The position numbers and the translations under genes were made by a program. A DNA stretch of 64,000 nucleotides from Flavobacteriales bacterium UBA2669. GTDB lineage: Bacteria > Bacteroidota > Bacteroidia > Flavobacteriales_E > Vicingaceae. Below, in pieces: positions 52,662 to 61,643 of this stretch. The DNA lies in assembly GCA_002359215.1 (NCBI GenBank), contig DEMN01000013.1, positions 1 to 64,000 on the forward strand, given 5' to 3'. The notes beneath the pieces were generated by a model, which was not told the origin of the DNA, ran no database searches, and worked only from the letters and a program-made list of their open reading frames with translations. Each line of letters starts with the position of its first letter. Position 1 is the stretch's first letter.

Positions 52662-53981
52662 TTATTGCTGAAAATAAAAATCAATCAACTCATTTAAATC
52701 TTTTGCTGTAAGATCATTCTCTCCTTCAAAAAACTGGTCGATTGCATTTGTAATTTCTTTTGCTGATAGATACTTGTCTTTATCTGTATCTAACGGAACA
52801 AATTTAGCAGGCATATTAGTTTGACCTATTTGACCTCCTTTATTTTGCTCGTATAAAGCTTGTATTTCTTTCATTTCCTCATCAGACAAGTCTTCTGCTT
52901 TAAATGTTTTGTATTCAGTAATTACAGAATCTTTCATAGCATGTTCTTCAGCAATCATAGCATCTGTTAGTGTAACTCCATCTTTGTTTACCAACGTTCC
53001 TGCTGGTGTGTTAGGTTCTTTATCTAAATAATCCGGAACACCATCTTTATCACTATCTAGAGCACATCCGGTAGCATCTACTGTAATTCCCGATTTTGTT
53101 CCCGGACATTTATCATTTAAGTCAACTACTCCATCTCCATCACTATCTTCTTTATCTAATTTAGAAAAGTCGAAATCTTTATATTTATCGTCAGCAGCTG
53201 AAGCTCCTGCAAAATTATACTGTAACCCAAAAGAAGTTTGAAACATTTTATCACTTCCTCCTCCACTTAAATTATCTAAATATTCTGTTGTTGTTAAAAT
53301 ATATGCAACTGTAGCTCTCGCATGTAAATGTGGAGAAAGTTTAAATTTCAATCCAAATCTCAATGGAATTGTAAATGCTGTTTTAGGGTAATTATTAGTA
53401 GAGTCTTTTAACGTAGATTCATATTTATGGTCTCTTGTTAAAAACATTGAAGAAGTATCTGAACCTGGCATATTCTCTGGAACATCTCTTAATGTCCCAT
53501 CACTCCAATGATGATAAAAATTACCATTTGCATCAAACAAATCTCCTTTAGGATTGAACATTAAGTATCCAAAACCAACAGAAATAAATGGCGAAAAAAC
53601 TGAATTTTCATTTACAATTTTTCCATTATCAAAATCTAGTAATAGGTTTAAATCAAAATTAGTAACTTTAGTTTCAAAATTATGAAAAACCTCATCATCT
53701 AACTGACTTTTAGAAACAGTTCCAAACATTCCATTAGCAGTAATGCCTACAAAGCTTCCTATTTTCTTTTCTAGATAAACCCCATAAACAGGTCTCCAAT
53801 AAGTAAAAACAGAAGAACCTTTTGAACCTTGTAAATTCCCCATGTAAGAGAGTGTTCCAAAATTAGCTCCAATAGAAGGAATATATTTTAACCCATCACC
53901 CTTTGGCTCGCTCTGAGCAAGGGATTTCTGTGAGATTACACATGAAATTAATGCAGCAAAAAATGTAATTTTTCTAATCAT
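52662..53981 (-). CDS. outer-membrane barrel protein with TSP3 and EF-hand-like motifs
   Basis: 439 aa. Signal peptide 1-22 (ends SLAQ). A barrel-like N-terminal region (25-265) is followed by DEDSDGDGVVDLNDKCPG and DSDKDGVPDYLDKEP, thrombospondin type 3 calcium-binding repeats (about 280-330). The end has an EF-hand-like loop DTDKDKYLSAKEI (about 395-407) before a final helix. The barrel strand pattern resembles the first 300 residues of the protein at 49177-51264. First gene of the cluster. Unlike its neighbours it has no SPOR module. Confidence 0.78.
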   Translation of the reverse strand: MIRKITFFAALISCVISQKSLAQSEPKGDGLKYIPSIGANFGTLSYMGNLQGSKGSSVFTYWRPVYGVYLEKKIGSFVGITANGMFGTVSKSQLDDEVFHNFETKVTNFDLNLLLDFDNGKIVNENSVFSPFISVGFGYLMFNPKGDLFDANGNFYHHWSDGTLRDVPENMPGSDTSSMFLTRDHKYESTLKDSTNNYPKTAFTIPLRFGLKFKLSPHLHARATVAYILTTTEYLDNLSGGGSDKMFQTSFGLQYNFAGASAADDKYKDFDFSKLDKEDSDGDGVVDLNDKCPGTKSGITVDATGCALDSDKDGVPDYLDKEPNTPAGTLVNKDGVTLTDAMIAEEHAMKDSVITEYKTFKAEDLSDEEMKEIQALYEQNKGGQIGQTNMPAKFVPLDTDKDKYLSAKEITNAIDQFFEGENDLTAKDLNELIDFYFQQ

Positions 53982-54155
53982 AACTTATAATTTATTGCGA
54001 TTCAGGCAATAAAAATATAACAAAAAATTGATATTCCTAATTTTTTTCTAGAGTTATTAACAAAAAGTATAACTTTAGGCAAAACAAACATAGCTTATTC
54101 TTTAAAAGAATTCTTAGGAAAATCTTTGTTTTTTCAACTTAGAAATGTTAATAAA

Positions 54156-54869
54156 TTAGAAGTTGGGACGAAGCAAATAATCGTTATAAAAATCAATAAT
54201 ACACTTAACCGCTTCATCAGCAGTATCGCATATGTTAATAAGTTTTAAGTCTTCCGGACTAATATTTTTTTCAGACAAAACAGCCGTTTTTATCCACTCA
54301 AATAAACCTTGCCAGTAATCTTTACCAACTAAAACAATAGGAAACCTACCTATTTTTTTAGTTTGTATTAGTGTAATTGCTTCAAAAAGTTCATCTAATG
54401 TTCCAAAACCACCCGGTAAAACTATAAATCCTTGAGAGTATTTTACAAACATCACTTTTCTTACAAAAAAGTAATCAAAAGTCATTAATTTATCAAGATC
54501 TATATAATCGTTATGTTTCTGCTCAAAAGGTAAATCTATGTTTAATCCTACTGATTTTCCTTCAACGTTAAATGCTCCCTTATTACCAGCTTCCATAATT
54601 CCCGGCCCACCTCCTGTTATAACACCATATCCATTCTCAGCTAATTTAGCGGCAATTTCTTCTGCTATTTTATAATACTTATTATCGGGAGTTGTACGTG
54701 CCGAACCAAATATACTAACGCAAGGACCTATTTTTGCTAATGTTTCAAAACCGTTTACCAATTCTGACATCATTTTAAATATTGCCCAAGAATCGTTAGC
54801 TTTTATTTCGTTCCAATCTTTATCGTGATGTATTTTATTATGTTCTTCGTTGTAATCTTTATTTCCCAT
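54156..54869 (-). CDS. LOG family Rossmann protein (TIGR00730)
   Basis: 237 aa. GSARTTPDNKYY (about 55-66), GGGPGIMEAGNKGA and PGGFGTLDELFEA are the nucleotide-binding signatures of LOG/YgdH-type enzymes. These hydrolyse N6-substituted AMP or pyrimidine nucleoside monophosphates to ribose 5-phosphate and free base. The N-terminal 45 residues are a charged extension. Single gene; a -7 box lies 26 bp upstream. Confidence 0.9.
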   Translation of the reverse strand: MGNKDYNEEHNKIHHDKDWNEIKANDSWAIFKMMSELVNGFETLAKIGPCVSIFGSARTTPDNKYYKIAEEIAAKLAENGYGVITGGGPGIMEAGNKGAFNVEGKSVGLNIDLPFEQKHNDYIDLDKLMTFDYFFVRKVMFVKYSQGFIVLPGGFGTLDELFEAITLIQTKKIGRFPIVLVGKDYWQGLFEWIKTAVLSEKNISPEDLKLINICDTADEAVKCIIDFYNDYLLRPNF

Positions 54870-54894
54870 GAATGTTTTTTATTTGATAAGTCGG

Positions 54895-54902
54895 CAAATT
54901 TA
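54895..54902 (-). promoter_or_regulatory. -7 element before the LOG gene
   Basis: On the minus strand TAAATTTG (54902-54895), 26 bp before the start codon. No -33 TTG seen. Confidence 0.4.
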
Positions 54903-54976
54903 TGTTTTTTTATCTTTTAGTTAATGAAACTATTTAAAGTCCACTTTATAAATTCCATTTTGAATAAATTTTTCAG

Positions 54977-57832
54977 CTACTTTAACTCTTCTTTTAAAAA
55001 ACTAGCAGTATAACTCTTTTTATTTTTCACTAATTGTTCTGGTGTTCCTTCGGCAACAACCTTCCCTCCTTCTTGTCCACCTTCCGGACCAACATCTACA
55101 ATATAATCTGCTACTTTAATAATATCCATATTATGTTCTACTACCAATACAGTATTACCAATATCAACTAATTTATTTAAAACCTCCAACAATACTTTAA
55201 TATCTTCAAAATGCAAACCTGTTGATGGCTCATCTAAAATATACAATGTTTTACCTGTTTGTCGTTTAGCTAGTTCCGCAGCTAACTTCACTCGTTGTGC
55301 TTCTCCTCCCGAAAGTGTTGTTGATGGTTGTCCTAAATTAATATAACCTAAACCAACATCATTTAATGTTTTTATTTTTTGTAAAATATTAGGATGATTT
55401 TCAAAGAAAACTACGGCTTGTTCAATACTCATATTCAACACATCACTAATAGACTTTCCTTTGTACCTTACTTCTAAGGTTTCTCTGTTGTATCTTTTAC
55501 CATTACACTCATCACACATTACATAAACATCGGGTAAAAAATTCATTTCAATGGTTTTTACTCCTGCTCCTTGGCAACTTTCACACCTTCCACCTTTTAC
55601 ATTAAAAGAAAATCTGCCCGGTTTGTAACCTCTAATTTTAGCTTCTGGCAAGTTGCTAAATAATAAACGTATATCTCCAAAAACATTTGAATACGTTGCA
55701 GGGTTTGAACGAGGTGTTCTTCCTATAGGTGTCTGACTGATATCTATAATTTTATCAATATGTTCCAGACCTTTTATTGTTTTATAAGGCAACGGTTTTT
55801 TTACAGCTTTATAAATATGTTGATTGATAATTGGATACAAGGTCTCATTAATTAGTGTAGATTTTCCACTGCCTGAAACTCCTGTAACACAAACAAACAT
55901 TCCTAACGGAAGTTTAAGATTTACATTTTTTAAGTTATTACCCGATGCTCCACAAAGCTCAATAAATTTGCCATTTCCTTTTCTTCGTTTTTTGGGAACA
56001 TCAATATTTATTTGATGATTTAAAAATGCTGCCGTATTGGTAGAAAGTTTTACAAATTCTTTTGGTGTAGCTGCTGCAACTACATGCCCTCCATGTTTTC
56101 CTGCTCTTGGTCCAATGTCTATAATATAATCGGAAGCCAACATAATGTCTTTATCATGTTCCACAACAATTATCGAATTCCCTACATCTCTCAATCCTTT
56201 TAGGGAGTTTATCAATCGCTGATTATCTCTTTGGTGCAATCCTATACTCGGTTCATCTAAAATATACAACACATTTACTAACTGAGAACCTATTTGAGTA
56301 GCTAATCTAATTCGTTGAGCCTCTCCTCCTGAAAGTGTTGCAGAAGCTCGATTTAGAGTTAAATAATCTAATCCTACATCTAATAAAAATTGGAGTCGTT
56401 TGTTTATTTCTTTTAAAATTTCCTCTGCTATTTCATGCTTTTCGCCAAAAAACTGCTTACGGTTTTTATCAATCTTGGCAGTCCATTTGCCCAACTCATT
56501 TAAATCTTTTGTGGCAATTTCTCCAATATTTTTATCATCAACTTTAAAATACAAAGCTTCTTTTTTCAACCTACTACCGCCACAATCCTGACAATTAATT
56601 TTATTCATAAAACTGCTTGCCCACCTGGTTAATGATGGAGAAGACTTTTCTTCTAACTGTCGTAATACAATATTGATTACACCTTCAAAATCTAATTGGT
56701 AATTTTTTGTCTGTCCATCCACCTCATGCGTCATATTAATAGGTTCTGAAGAACCATAGAGTAAACAATCTAATGCTTCTTCTTCAATTTCACTTAAAGG
56801 TGTGTTTACAGTAAATCCATAATGAGCAGCTATACCCTCAACTTGTTTAAAAGCCCAATTGTTTTTGTAATCTCCTAAAGGTGCAATGCCGCCTTTTTTA
56901 ATACTCAGTTTGGAGTTGGGTATCACTTTTTTAATATCAATTTCGGAAACCTGACCTAAACCGCTACATTTTTTACATGCACCATAAGGCGAGTTGAAAG
57001 AAAACAAGTTTGGTTCGGGTTCGTTGTACGAAATTCCCGTAGTAGGACACATTAATTTCTTACTCAACAACCTATATTTTGGAGGATTCTTTTTGTCTTC
57101 TTCCACCTGAAATTCATAAACCATTAAGCTATCATCACCCAACTTAAGTGCGGTTTCTACGGAAGCTAATATACGTTGGTAATCTTCATTTTTAACTTTA
57201 AGCTGATCTACCACTAATTCAATATCATGAATTTTATACCTATCGAGTTGCATTTTAGGATGCATTTCCATTAGCTCGCCATCAATACGAACTTTTAAAA
57301 ACCCTTGCTTCATAAATTGAGCAAACAATTCTTTATAATGTCCTTTTCTACCTTTAATAATAGGTGCTAGCAACAAAATTTTCTTTCCTTGGTATTGTTC
57401 TACAATTAAATCTACAATTTGGTTAGTGGTAAATTTTACCATTAATTCGCCTGTATTATAAGAATAAGCATTAGCTACTCTAGCGTAAAGCAACCTAAAA
57501 AAGTCATAGATTTCGGTAATGGTTCCAACAGTAGAACGAGGGTTTTTACTGATGGTTTTTTGCTCAATGGCAATAACCGGACTTAGTCCGTTAATTTTAT
57601 CCACATCAGGACGTTCCATTGTACCTAAAAACTGACGTGCATAAGCAGAGAAAGTTTCTAAGTACCTACGTTGTCCTTCTGCATAAATGGTATCAAAAGC
57701 TAAAGAAGATTTGCCGCTCCCACTTACACCTGTCATTACCACTAATTGGTTTCTGGGAATTTTTATAGAAACGTCTTTAAGGTTGTGTACCCTTGCTCCA
57801 ATTACTTCAATTACCTCTTCATTTTCTATCAT
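54977..57832 (-). CDS. uvrA: excinuclease ABC subunit A
   Basis: 951 aa, normal length. First P-loop GVSGSGKS at 35-42, second GVSGSGKST in the C-terminal half, and two ABC signatures (LSGGEAQRIRLATQIG, LSGGEAQRVKLAAELA). QxRG/Walker B LYILDEPS occurs twice. Cys pairs are CKKC, CQDC, CESC and CDEC. The first zinc module begins CPTTG, so it lacks the second Cys of the usual CPxC. Dimeric damage sensor of nucleotide excision repair. Follows the RidA gene by 9 bp. Confidence 0.97.
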   Translation of the reverse strand: MIENEEVIEVIGARVHNLKDVSIKIPRNQLVVMTGVSGSGKSSLAFDTIYAEGQRRYLETFSAYARQFLGTMERPDVDKINGLSPVIAIEQKTISKNPRSTVGTITEIYDFFRLLYARVANAYSYNTGELMVKFTTNQIVDLIVEQYQGKKILLLAPIIKGRKGHYKELFAQFMKQGFLKVRIDGELMEMHPKMQLDRYKIHDIELVVDQLKVKNEDYQRILASVETALKLGDDSLMVYEFQVEEDKKNPPKYRLLSKKLMCPTTGISYNEPEPNLFSFNSPYGACKKCSGLGQVSEIDIKKVIPNSKLSIKKGGIAPLGDYKNNWAFKQVEGIAAHYGFTVNTPLSEIEEEALDCLLYGSSEPINMTHEVDGQTKNYQLDFEGVINIVLRQLEEKSSPSLTRWASSFMNKINCQDCGGSRLKKEALYFKVDDKNIGEIATKDLNELGKWTAKIDKNRKQFFGEKHEIAEEILKEINKRLQFLLDVGLDYLTLNRASATLSGGEAQRIRLATQIGSQLVNVLYILDEPSIGLHQRDNQRLINSLKGLRDVGNSIIVVEHDKDIMLASDYIIDIGPRAGKHGGHVVAAATPKEFVKLSTNTAAFLNHQINIDVPKKRRKGNGKFIELCGASGNNLKNVNLKLPLGMFVCVTGVSGSGKSTLINETLYPIINQHIYKAVKKPLPYKTIKGLEHIDKIIDISQTPIGRTPRSNPATYSNVFGDIRLLFSNLPEAKIRGYKPGRFSFNVKGGRCESCQGAGVKTIEMNFLPDVYVMCDECNGKRYNRETLEVRYKGKSISDVLNMSIEQAVVFFENHPNILQKIKTLNDVGLGYINLGQPSTTLSGGEAQRVKLAAELAKRQTGKTLYILDEPSTGLHFEDIKVLLEVLNKLVDIGNTVLVVEHNMDIIKVADYIVDVGPEGGQEGGKVVAEGTPEQLVKNKKSYTASFLKEELK

Positions 57833-57841
57833 TAATAGCTT

Positions 57842-58219
57842 TTATTTAGCAGCAATTACAGAAATTTCTACATTCACATTTTTAGGCAAACAAGCTACCT
57901 CTACGGTTTCTCTTGCCGGAAAATCTGAAATAAAGTAACTTCCATACACTTCATTAATTTGTGCAAAATTATCCATATTTGAAATGAATATACTTGTTTT
58001 TATCACATTTTCAAAACTCATTTCTGCAGCAGCCAACACTGCTTTTAAATTTTCCATCACCATTTTAGTTTCTTCTTTAATATTACTTAAAACTAACTCA
58101 TTAGTTGCTGGATTGATAGCAATCTGTCCAGAGGTATAAAGCATATTATTTAACAAAACTGCTTGATTATAAGGGCCTATTGGTGCCGGAGCTTTTGCTG
58201 TGTTGATGATCTTTTTCAT
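57842..58219 (-). CDS. ridA: RidA-type reactive intermediate deaminase
   Basis: 125 aa from ATG 58219; an upstream ATG (58288) would add a 23-residue extension that is not part of the family. It opens KKIINTAKAPAPIGPYNQAV and carries LYTSGQIAINPATNEL. The end ARETVEVACLPKNVNVEISV holds the conserved Arg and Glu that bind and deaminate 2-aminoacrylate. Cytoplasmic trimer. Located upstream of uvrA on the same strand, likely one operon. Confidence 0.94.
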   Translation of the reverse strand: MKKIINTAKAPAPIGPYNQAVLLNNMLYTSGQIAINPATNELVLSNIKEETKMVMENLKAVLAAAEMSFENVIKTSIFISNMDNFAQINEVYGSYFISDFPARETVEVACLPKNVNVEISVIAAK

Positions 58220-58354
58220 ATACCTAAATATTTTATAAAACACCGTAAAAATAAGTACAGCAAAACTTATTTTACATTTATTAAGCAATTTTTATAAAAA
58301 AATAACTTCATAAACTTTTTTAACCGTTAATTTCGCAACAAAAAGTTATAAAAA

Positions 58355-59758
58355 ATGAAGATTACTTATTTTGATTTAATTGACCAATCTTATTATTTTC
58401 CACAAGAGGGATTTAATATTGAGGATGGTAATTTATTTTTTAACGATACCTCAATTAAGTATTTAATTGATAAGTATCAAACTCCTTTTAAGATTTCTTT
58501 TTTACCCAAAATTGGAGATCAAATTAAAAAAGCAAAAAACCTTTTTAGTAAGGCTATTAAACAAAATAATTATAAGGGAACTTATAACTATTGTTATTGT
58601 ACAAAAAGTAGTCATTTTAACTTTGTAATAGAAGAAACACTAAGACACGGAATTAATTTAGAAACATCTTCTAGTTATGATATTGATATTATCCTTAATC
58701 TTTACAAAAAAGGGTTAATCAATAAAGACAAAAAAATTATCCATAACGGATACAAAACAGATAGTTACATCCAAAAAATAGCCTTGCTTCAAAAAGAAGG
58801 TTTTACCAACAGCTTTATTATATTGGATAGTAAAAAAGAATTAGAAAAACTTCAGAAAATTATTAAAACGCCCATTCGTATTGGTATTAGAATGGCTATT
58901 GATGAAGAATCTCAATCTACTTACTATACTTCTCGTATGGGAATTAGAGCTTCTGAAATTATAGATTACTACAACAATGATATTAAGCCTAGAAAAAATG
59001 TAACGTTAGAAATGTTGCACTTTTTTGTGGATACAGGCATAAAAGACACCATGTATTATTGGAGTACTTTTATTAATGCGATGAAACTTTACGCTAACCT
59101 AAAAAAGAATTGCGATACACTTAATGCTATTAATATTGGCGGAGGTTTACCTATTAGAAACAACTTAGGCTTTGAATATGATTATAAATTTATCATTAAC
59201 CAAATTGTAGCTAATATTAAAGATGTTTGTAGCTCTGAAGGGATTAATGATCCGGATATTTATACCGAATTCGGAAAATATACTGTTGGCGAAAGTGGTG
59301 CTATCGTTTTTGAAGTATTAGATTACAAACAACAAAATGATGCCGAGCTATGGTACATTATTAACAATAGTTTAATGACTACTATTCCTGATAGTTGGAG
59401 TATGCACGAAAAATTTATTTTACTTCCTATTAATAAATGGGATAAAGAATATACCAAAGTAAATATTGGTGGCATTAGTTGCGACCACTCTGATTATTAC
59501 AATTCGGAAGATTTAAACCAAGAGATTTATTTACCTAAAATTGATGATAAGGATAAAGAACCGCTTTATATCGGGTTTTTCCATACAGGAGCTTATCAAG
59601 ATTCTATTAGTGGTTACGGAGGAATTAAGCACTGTCTTATTCCTTCACCAAGACACATTGTAATCAAACGAAATGAAAACGGTCAGTACGAAGATTATCT
59701 TTTTAAAGATGAACAAAATGCTGAAGTAATGTTGGATATTTTAGGGTATAATGATTAA
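58355..59758 (+). CDS. speA: biosynthetic arginine decarboxylase-like enzyme (fold III)
   Basis: 467 aa, the short Bacteroidota form (E. coli SpeA has about 630). The PLP lysine is in TYNYCYCTKSSHFNFV. HGINLETSSSYDIDII, the His-containing LEMLHFFVDTG, NIGGGLPIRNN for the phosphate glycine loop and FGKYTVGESGA follow alanine-racemase fold enzymes. GFFHTGAYQDSISGYGG contributes the second half of the site. It probably turns arginine into agmatine for polyamine synthesis. The deoxyhypusine-synthase-like gene follows after 99 bp; no agmatinase is in the window. Confidence 0.88.
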   Translation: MKITYFDLIDQSYYFPQEGFNIEDGNLFFNDTSIKYLIDKYQTPFKISFLPKIGDQIKKAKNLFSKAIKQNNYKGTYNYCYCTKSSHFNFVIEETLRHGINLETSSSYDIDIILNLYKKGLINKDKKIIHNGYKTDSYIQKIALLQKEGFTNSFIILDSKKELEKLQKIIKTPIRIGIRMAIDEESQSTYYTSRMGIRASEIIDYYNNDIKPRKNVTLEMLHFFVDTGIKDTMYYWSTFINAMKLYANLKKNCDTLNAINIGGGLPIRNNLGFEYDYKFIINQIVANIKDVCSSEGINDPDIYTEFGKYTVGESGAIVFEVLDYKQQNDAELWYIINNSLMTTIPDSWSMHEKFILLPINKWDKEYTKVNIGGISCDHSDYYNSEDLNQEIYLPKIDDKDKEPLYIGFFHTGAYQDSISGYGGIKHCLIPSPRHIVIKRNENGQYEDYLFKDEQNAEVMLDILGYND

Positions 59759-59782
59759 TAATTAGAGATTGTCCCACCCCAA

Positions 59783-59819
59783 CCCTCCCAAAGGGAGGGA
59801 GTCCTCCTGCTATGGAGGA
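59783..59819. repeat. GC-rich REP-like palindromes within the polyamine pair
   Basis: CCCTCCC-AAA-GGGAGGG (59783-59799) and TCCTCC-TGCTAT-GGAGGA (59802-59819), both perfect, lie in tandem in the 99-bp gap. They are far richer in G+C than the surroundings. Similar purine/pyrimidine palindromes are commonly scattered between genes in Bacteroidota, so this is probably a dispersed element. Confidence 0.6.
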
Positions 59820-59857
59820 GTTAGAGGAGGAACATAAATAACAATAAACTAACAAAT

Positions 59858-60823
59858 ATGACTATTACAGAATTTGCAGAAAAACATTACAAACATTTTA
59901 ATGCTGCTACCTTAGTAGATGCTTCAAAAGCTTACATTAAGCACTTAGAAAGTGGACACAAAATGATGATTACCCTTGCCGGAGCAATGAGTACTGCCGA
60001 ATTGGGTATTTCTTTGGCTGAAATGATTAGACAAGACAAAGTTCAAATCATTACTTGTACGGGAGCTAACTTAGAGGAAGACATTTTTAATTTAGTAGCG
60101 CATACTTTTTACAAGAGAGTGCCTCATTACAGAGATTTATCTCCACAAGATGAACAAGATTTACTAGATCAACATTTCAACAGGGTTACTGATACGTGTA
60201 TTCCCGAAGAGGAAGCCATGCGTAGAATTGAAAAACAATTGATTGAAGTTTGGACAAAAGCTAAAAATGAAGGTAAAAGATATTTCCCACACGAATACAT
60301 TTACCAATTGATTAGAAATGGTTCCTTAGAGCAATATCATGATATTGACCCTAAACACTCTTGGTTAATAGCTGCTGCTGAAAAGAACTTACCGATTATT
60401 GTACCTGGTTGGGAGGATTCTACTACGGGAAACATGTTTGCTGCTCACTGCTTAGAAGGTATGTTTGAGCCAAGCATTGTAAAATCTGGCATTGAATACA
60501 TGATGTATTTAGCCAAATGGTACCAAGAAAATGCTGTTGATAAAGGAATTGGTTTTTACCAAATTGGCGGTGGTATTGCCGGAGATTTCCCTATTTGTGT
60601 AGTGCCTATGTTGCACCAAGATTTACAATTAGACGGCATTCCTTGTTGGAGTTATTTTTGCCAAATTAGTGACTCTACAACAAGTTATGGTTCTTACTCA
60701 GGAGCTGTGCCTAACGAAAAAATTACTTGGGGCAAACTAGAAGTAGATACTCCAAAATTTGTAATTGAATCGGATGCTTCTATTGTAGCACCGCTGATGT
60801 TCCAAATTATTTTAGAAGCGTAA
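59858..60823 (+). CDS. deoxyhypusine synthase-like protein
   Basis: 321 aa. The fold and NAD-binding segments match DHS: ITLAGAMSTAELGISLAEMI (about 38-57), QIITCTGANLEED (about 63-75), IVPGWEDSTTGNMFAA and IGGGIAGDFPI. The catalytic lysine is retained as K293 in ITWGKLEVDTPKF, followed by DASIVAPLMF. DHS moves the aminobutyl group of spermidine to a lysine or amine. Bacteria lack eIF5A, so a small-amine acceptor (for example putrescine giving homospermidine) is likely. Coupling to arginine decarboxylase supports a polyamine role. Confidence 0.87.
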   Translation: MTITEFAEKHYKHFNAATLVDASKAYIKHLESGHKMMITLAGAMSTAELGISLAEMIRQDKVQIITCTGANLEEDIFNLVAHTFYKRVPHYRDLSPQDEQDLLDQHFNRVTDTCIPEEEAMRRIEKQLIEVWTKAKNEGKRYFPHEYIYQLIRNGSLEQYHDIDPKHSWLIAAAEKNLPIIVPGWEDSTTGNMFAAHCLEGMFEPSIVKSGIEYMMYLAKWYQENAVDKGIGFYQIGGGIAGDFPICVVPMLHQDLQLDGIPCWSYFCQISDSTTSYGSYSGAVPNEKITWGKLEVDTPKFVIESDASIVAPLMFQIILEA

Positions 60824-60845
60824 TTGCTAAACAACAATAAACAGT

Positions 60846-60873
60846 AAAGCCCGCAGAAATGTGGGCTTTGTTG
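60846..60873 (+). terminator. intrinsic terminator after the DHS-like gene
   Basis: AAAGCCCGCA (60846-60855) pairs with TGTGGGCTTT (60860-60869, one G-T pair) around a GAAA tetraloop, then a T-rich tail. It isolates the polyamine pair from the cassette region. Confidence 0.82.
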
Positions 60874-61017
60874 TTTTGTTTCGGTATTAATATACTAGTA
60901 GATAAATAAAGCATAGAAAAATCTACACTTAGTGGGGTAAAAGCCCTTTTGATGATTTATAAAAAAATGTATATTTACAAAAAATAAATATACACACCAA
61001 AAGGTGTATATATACGA

Positions 61018-61643
61018 GTTAGGCAAAATTTAAAAGAATGCTAAAAATAGTAGGCTACATAATAATTGGTTTAATTGTTTTAGTTGGTTTAATTTATATC
61101 GGACTTCAATTGTGGTTCTGGACAATTAATTACAGTGAAAATAAAAATCACCTTAAGGAAATTAAAAAGCTTGGATTAGAGAATTTTAAATTTAAAAAAA
61201 CAGAACAATTTGACTTTCTAGACGGAAAAGTATCAGGCGTAGACTTGTTAAAAAAATACAACATTAATGCATCTATTCCTATTACTTATTTTATAGATAT
61301 TGATAAATTGGATTACGTTGAGCATTTGGAAAGTCACCCGCCAAATAATAAATGGTTTAATGATGGAATAAGTTATAATATTATAGAAAAAACTGCGGAC
61401 GGGTATTATGACCATTCATATATTAAAGGGAAAAGAGTAGGCTCAAAACATTATAAAACTTTTACAGAGCTTCTCGATATGATAGCTAATTTTAGAATGA
61501 TGAAAGAATAAAAACTTTGCCTAACAAAAAATATAGTGCATTTGGCAGATAGTGCTATAAATGAAGATGATAATAATTAATAAACATAGCAGTAAATTGA
61601 AAGGTTGTAACGTTAAAATGCCAAACGCACCATATTTAAAGCG
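61018..61643 (+). mobile_element. solitary integron-like gene cassette
   Basis: The unit opens with GTTAGGC (61018-61024, pattern GTTRRRY), carries one orphan gene (61038-61511) and closes with an attC-like imperfect palindrome (61519-61649). The palindrome's left box GCCTAAC is the exact complement of GTTAGGC. On excision between G61018 and T61019 and between G61643 and T61644, a 625-bp circle would form whose attC boxes pair perfectly. No upstream attC, no intI and no further cassettes are visible, so it may have entered at a secondary site. Structural inference only; the fit to GTTRRRY/RYYYAAC is exact. Confidence 0.55.
61038..61511 (+). CDS. orphan membrane-anchored protein carried by the cassette
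   Basis: 157 aa. One N-terminal membrane segment (about 4-26, VGYIIIGLIVLVGLIYIGLQ), then a mixed alpha/beta domain of about 125 residues with FKKTEQFDFLDGKVSGVDLL, ASIPITYFIDIDKLDYVEHL and a Lys-rich end. No family recognised and no catalytic motif visible. The ATG is only 14 bp from the cassette boundary and the stop is 8 bp before the attC-like left box, the tight fit usual for gene cassettes. An outside promoter-like module lies at 60949-60977. Confidence 0.72.
   Translation: MLKIVGYIIIGLIVLVGLIYIGLQLWFWTINYSENKNHLKEIKKLGLENFKFKKTEQFDFLDGKVSGVDLLKKYNINASIPITYFIDIDKLDYVEHLESHPPNNKWFNDGISYNIIEKTADGYYDHSYIKGKRVGSKHYKTFTELLDMIANFRMMKE

Noticed and set aside
60930..61018. A preceding attC site left of the cassette
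   Set aside because: No RYYYAAC box is present within 140 bp, and the ACACC-AAAA-GGTGT hairpin alone is not enough.
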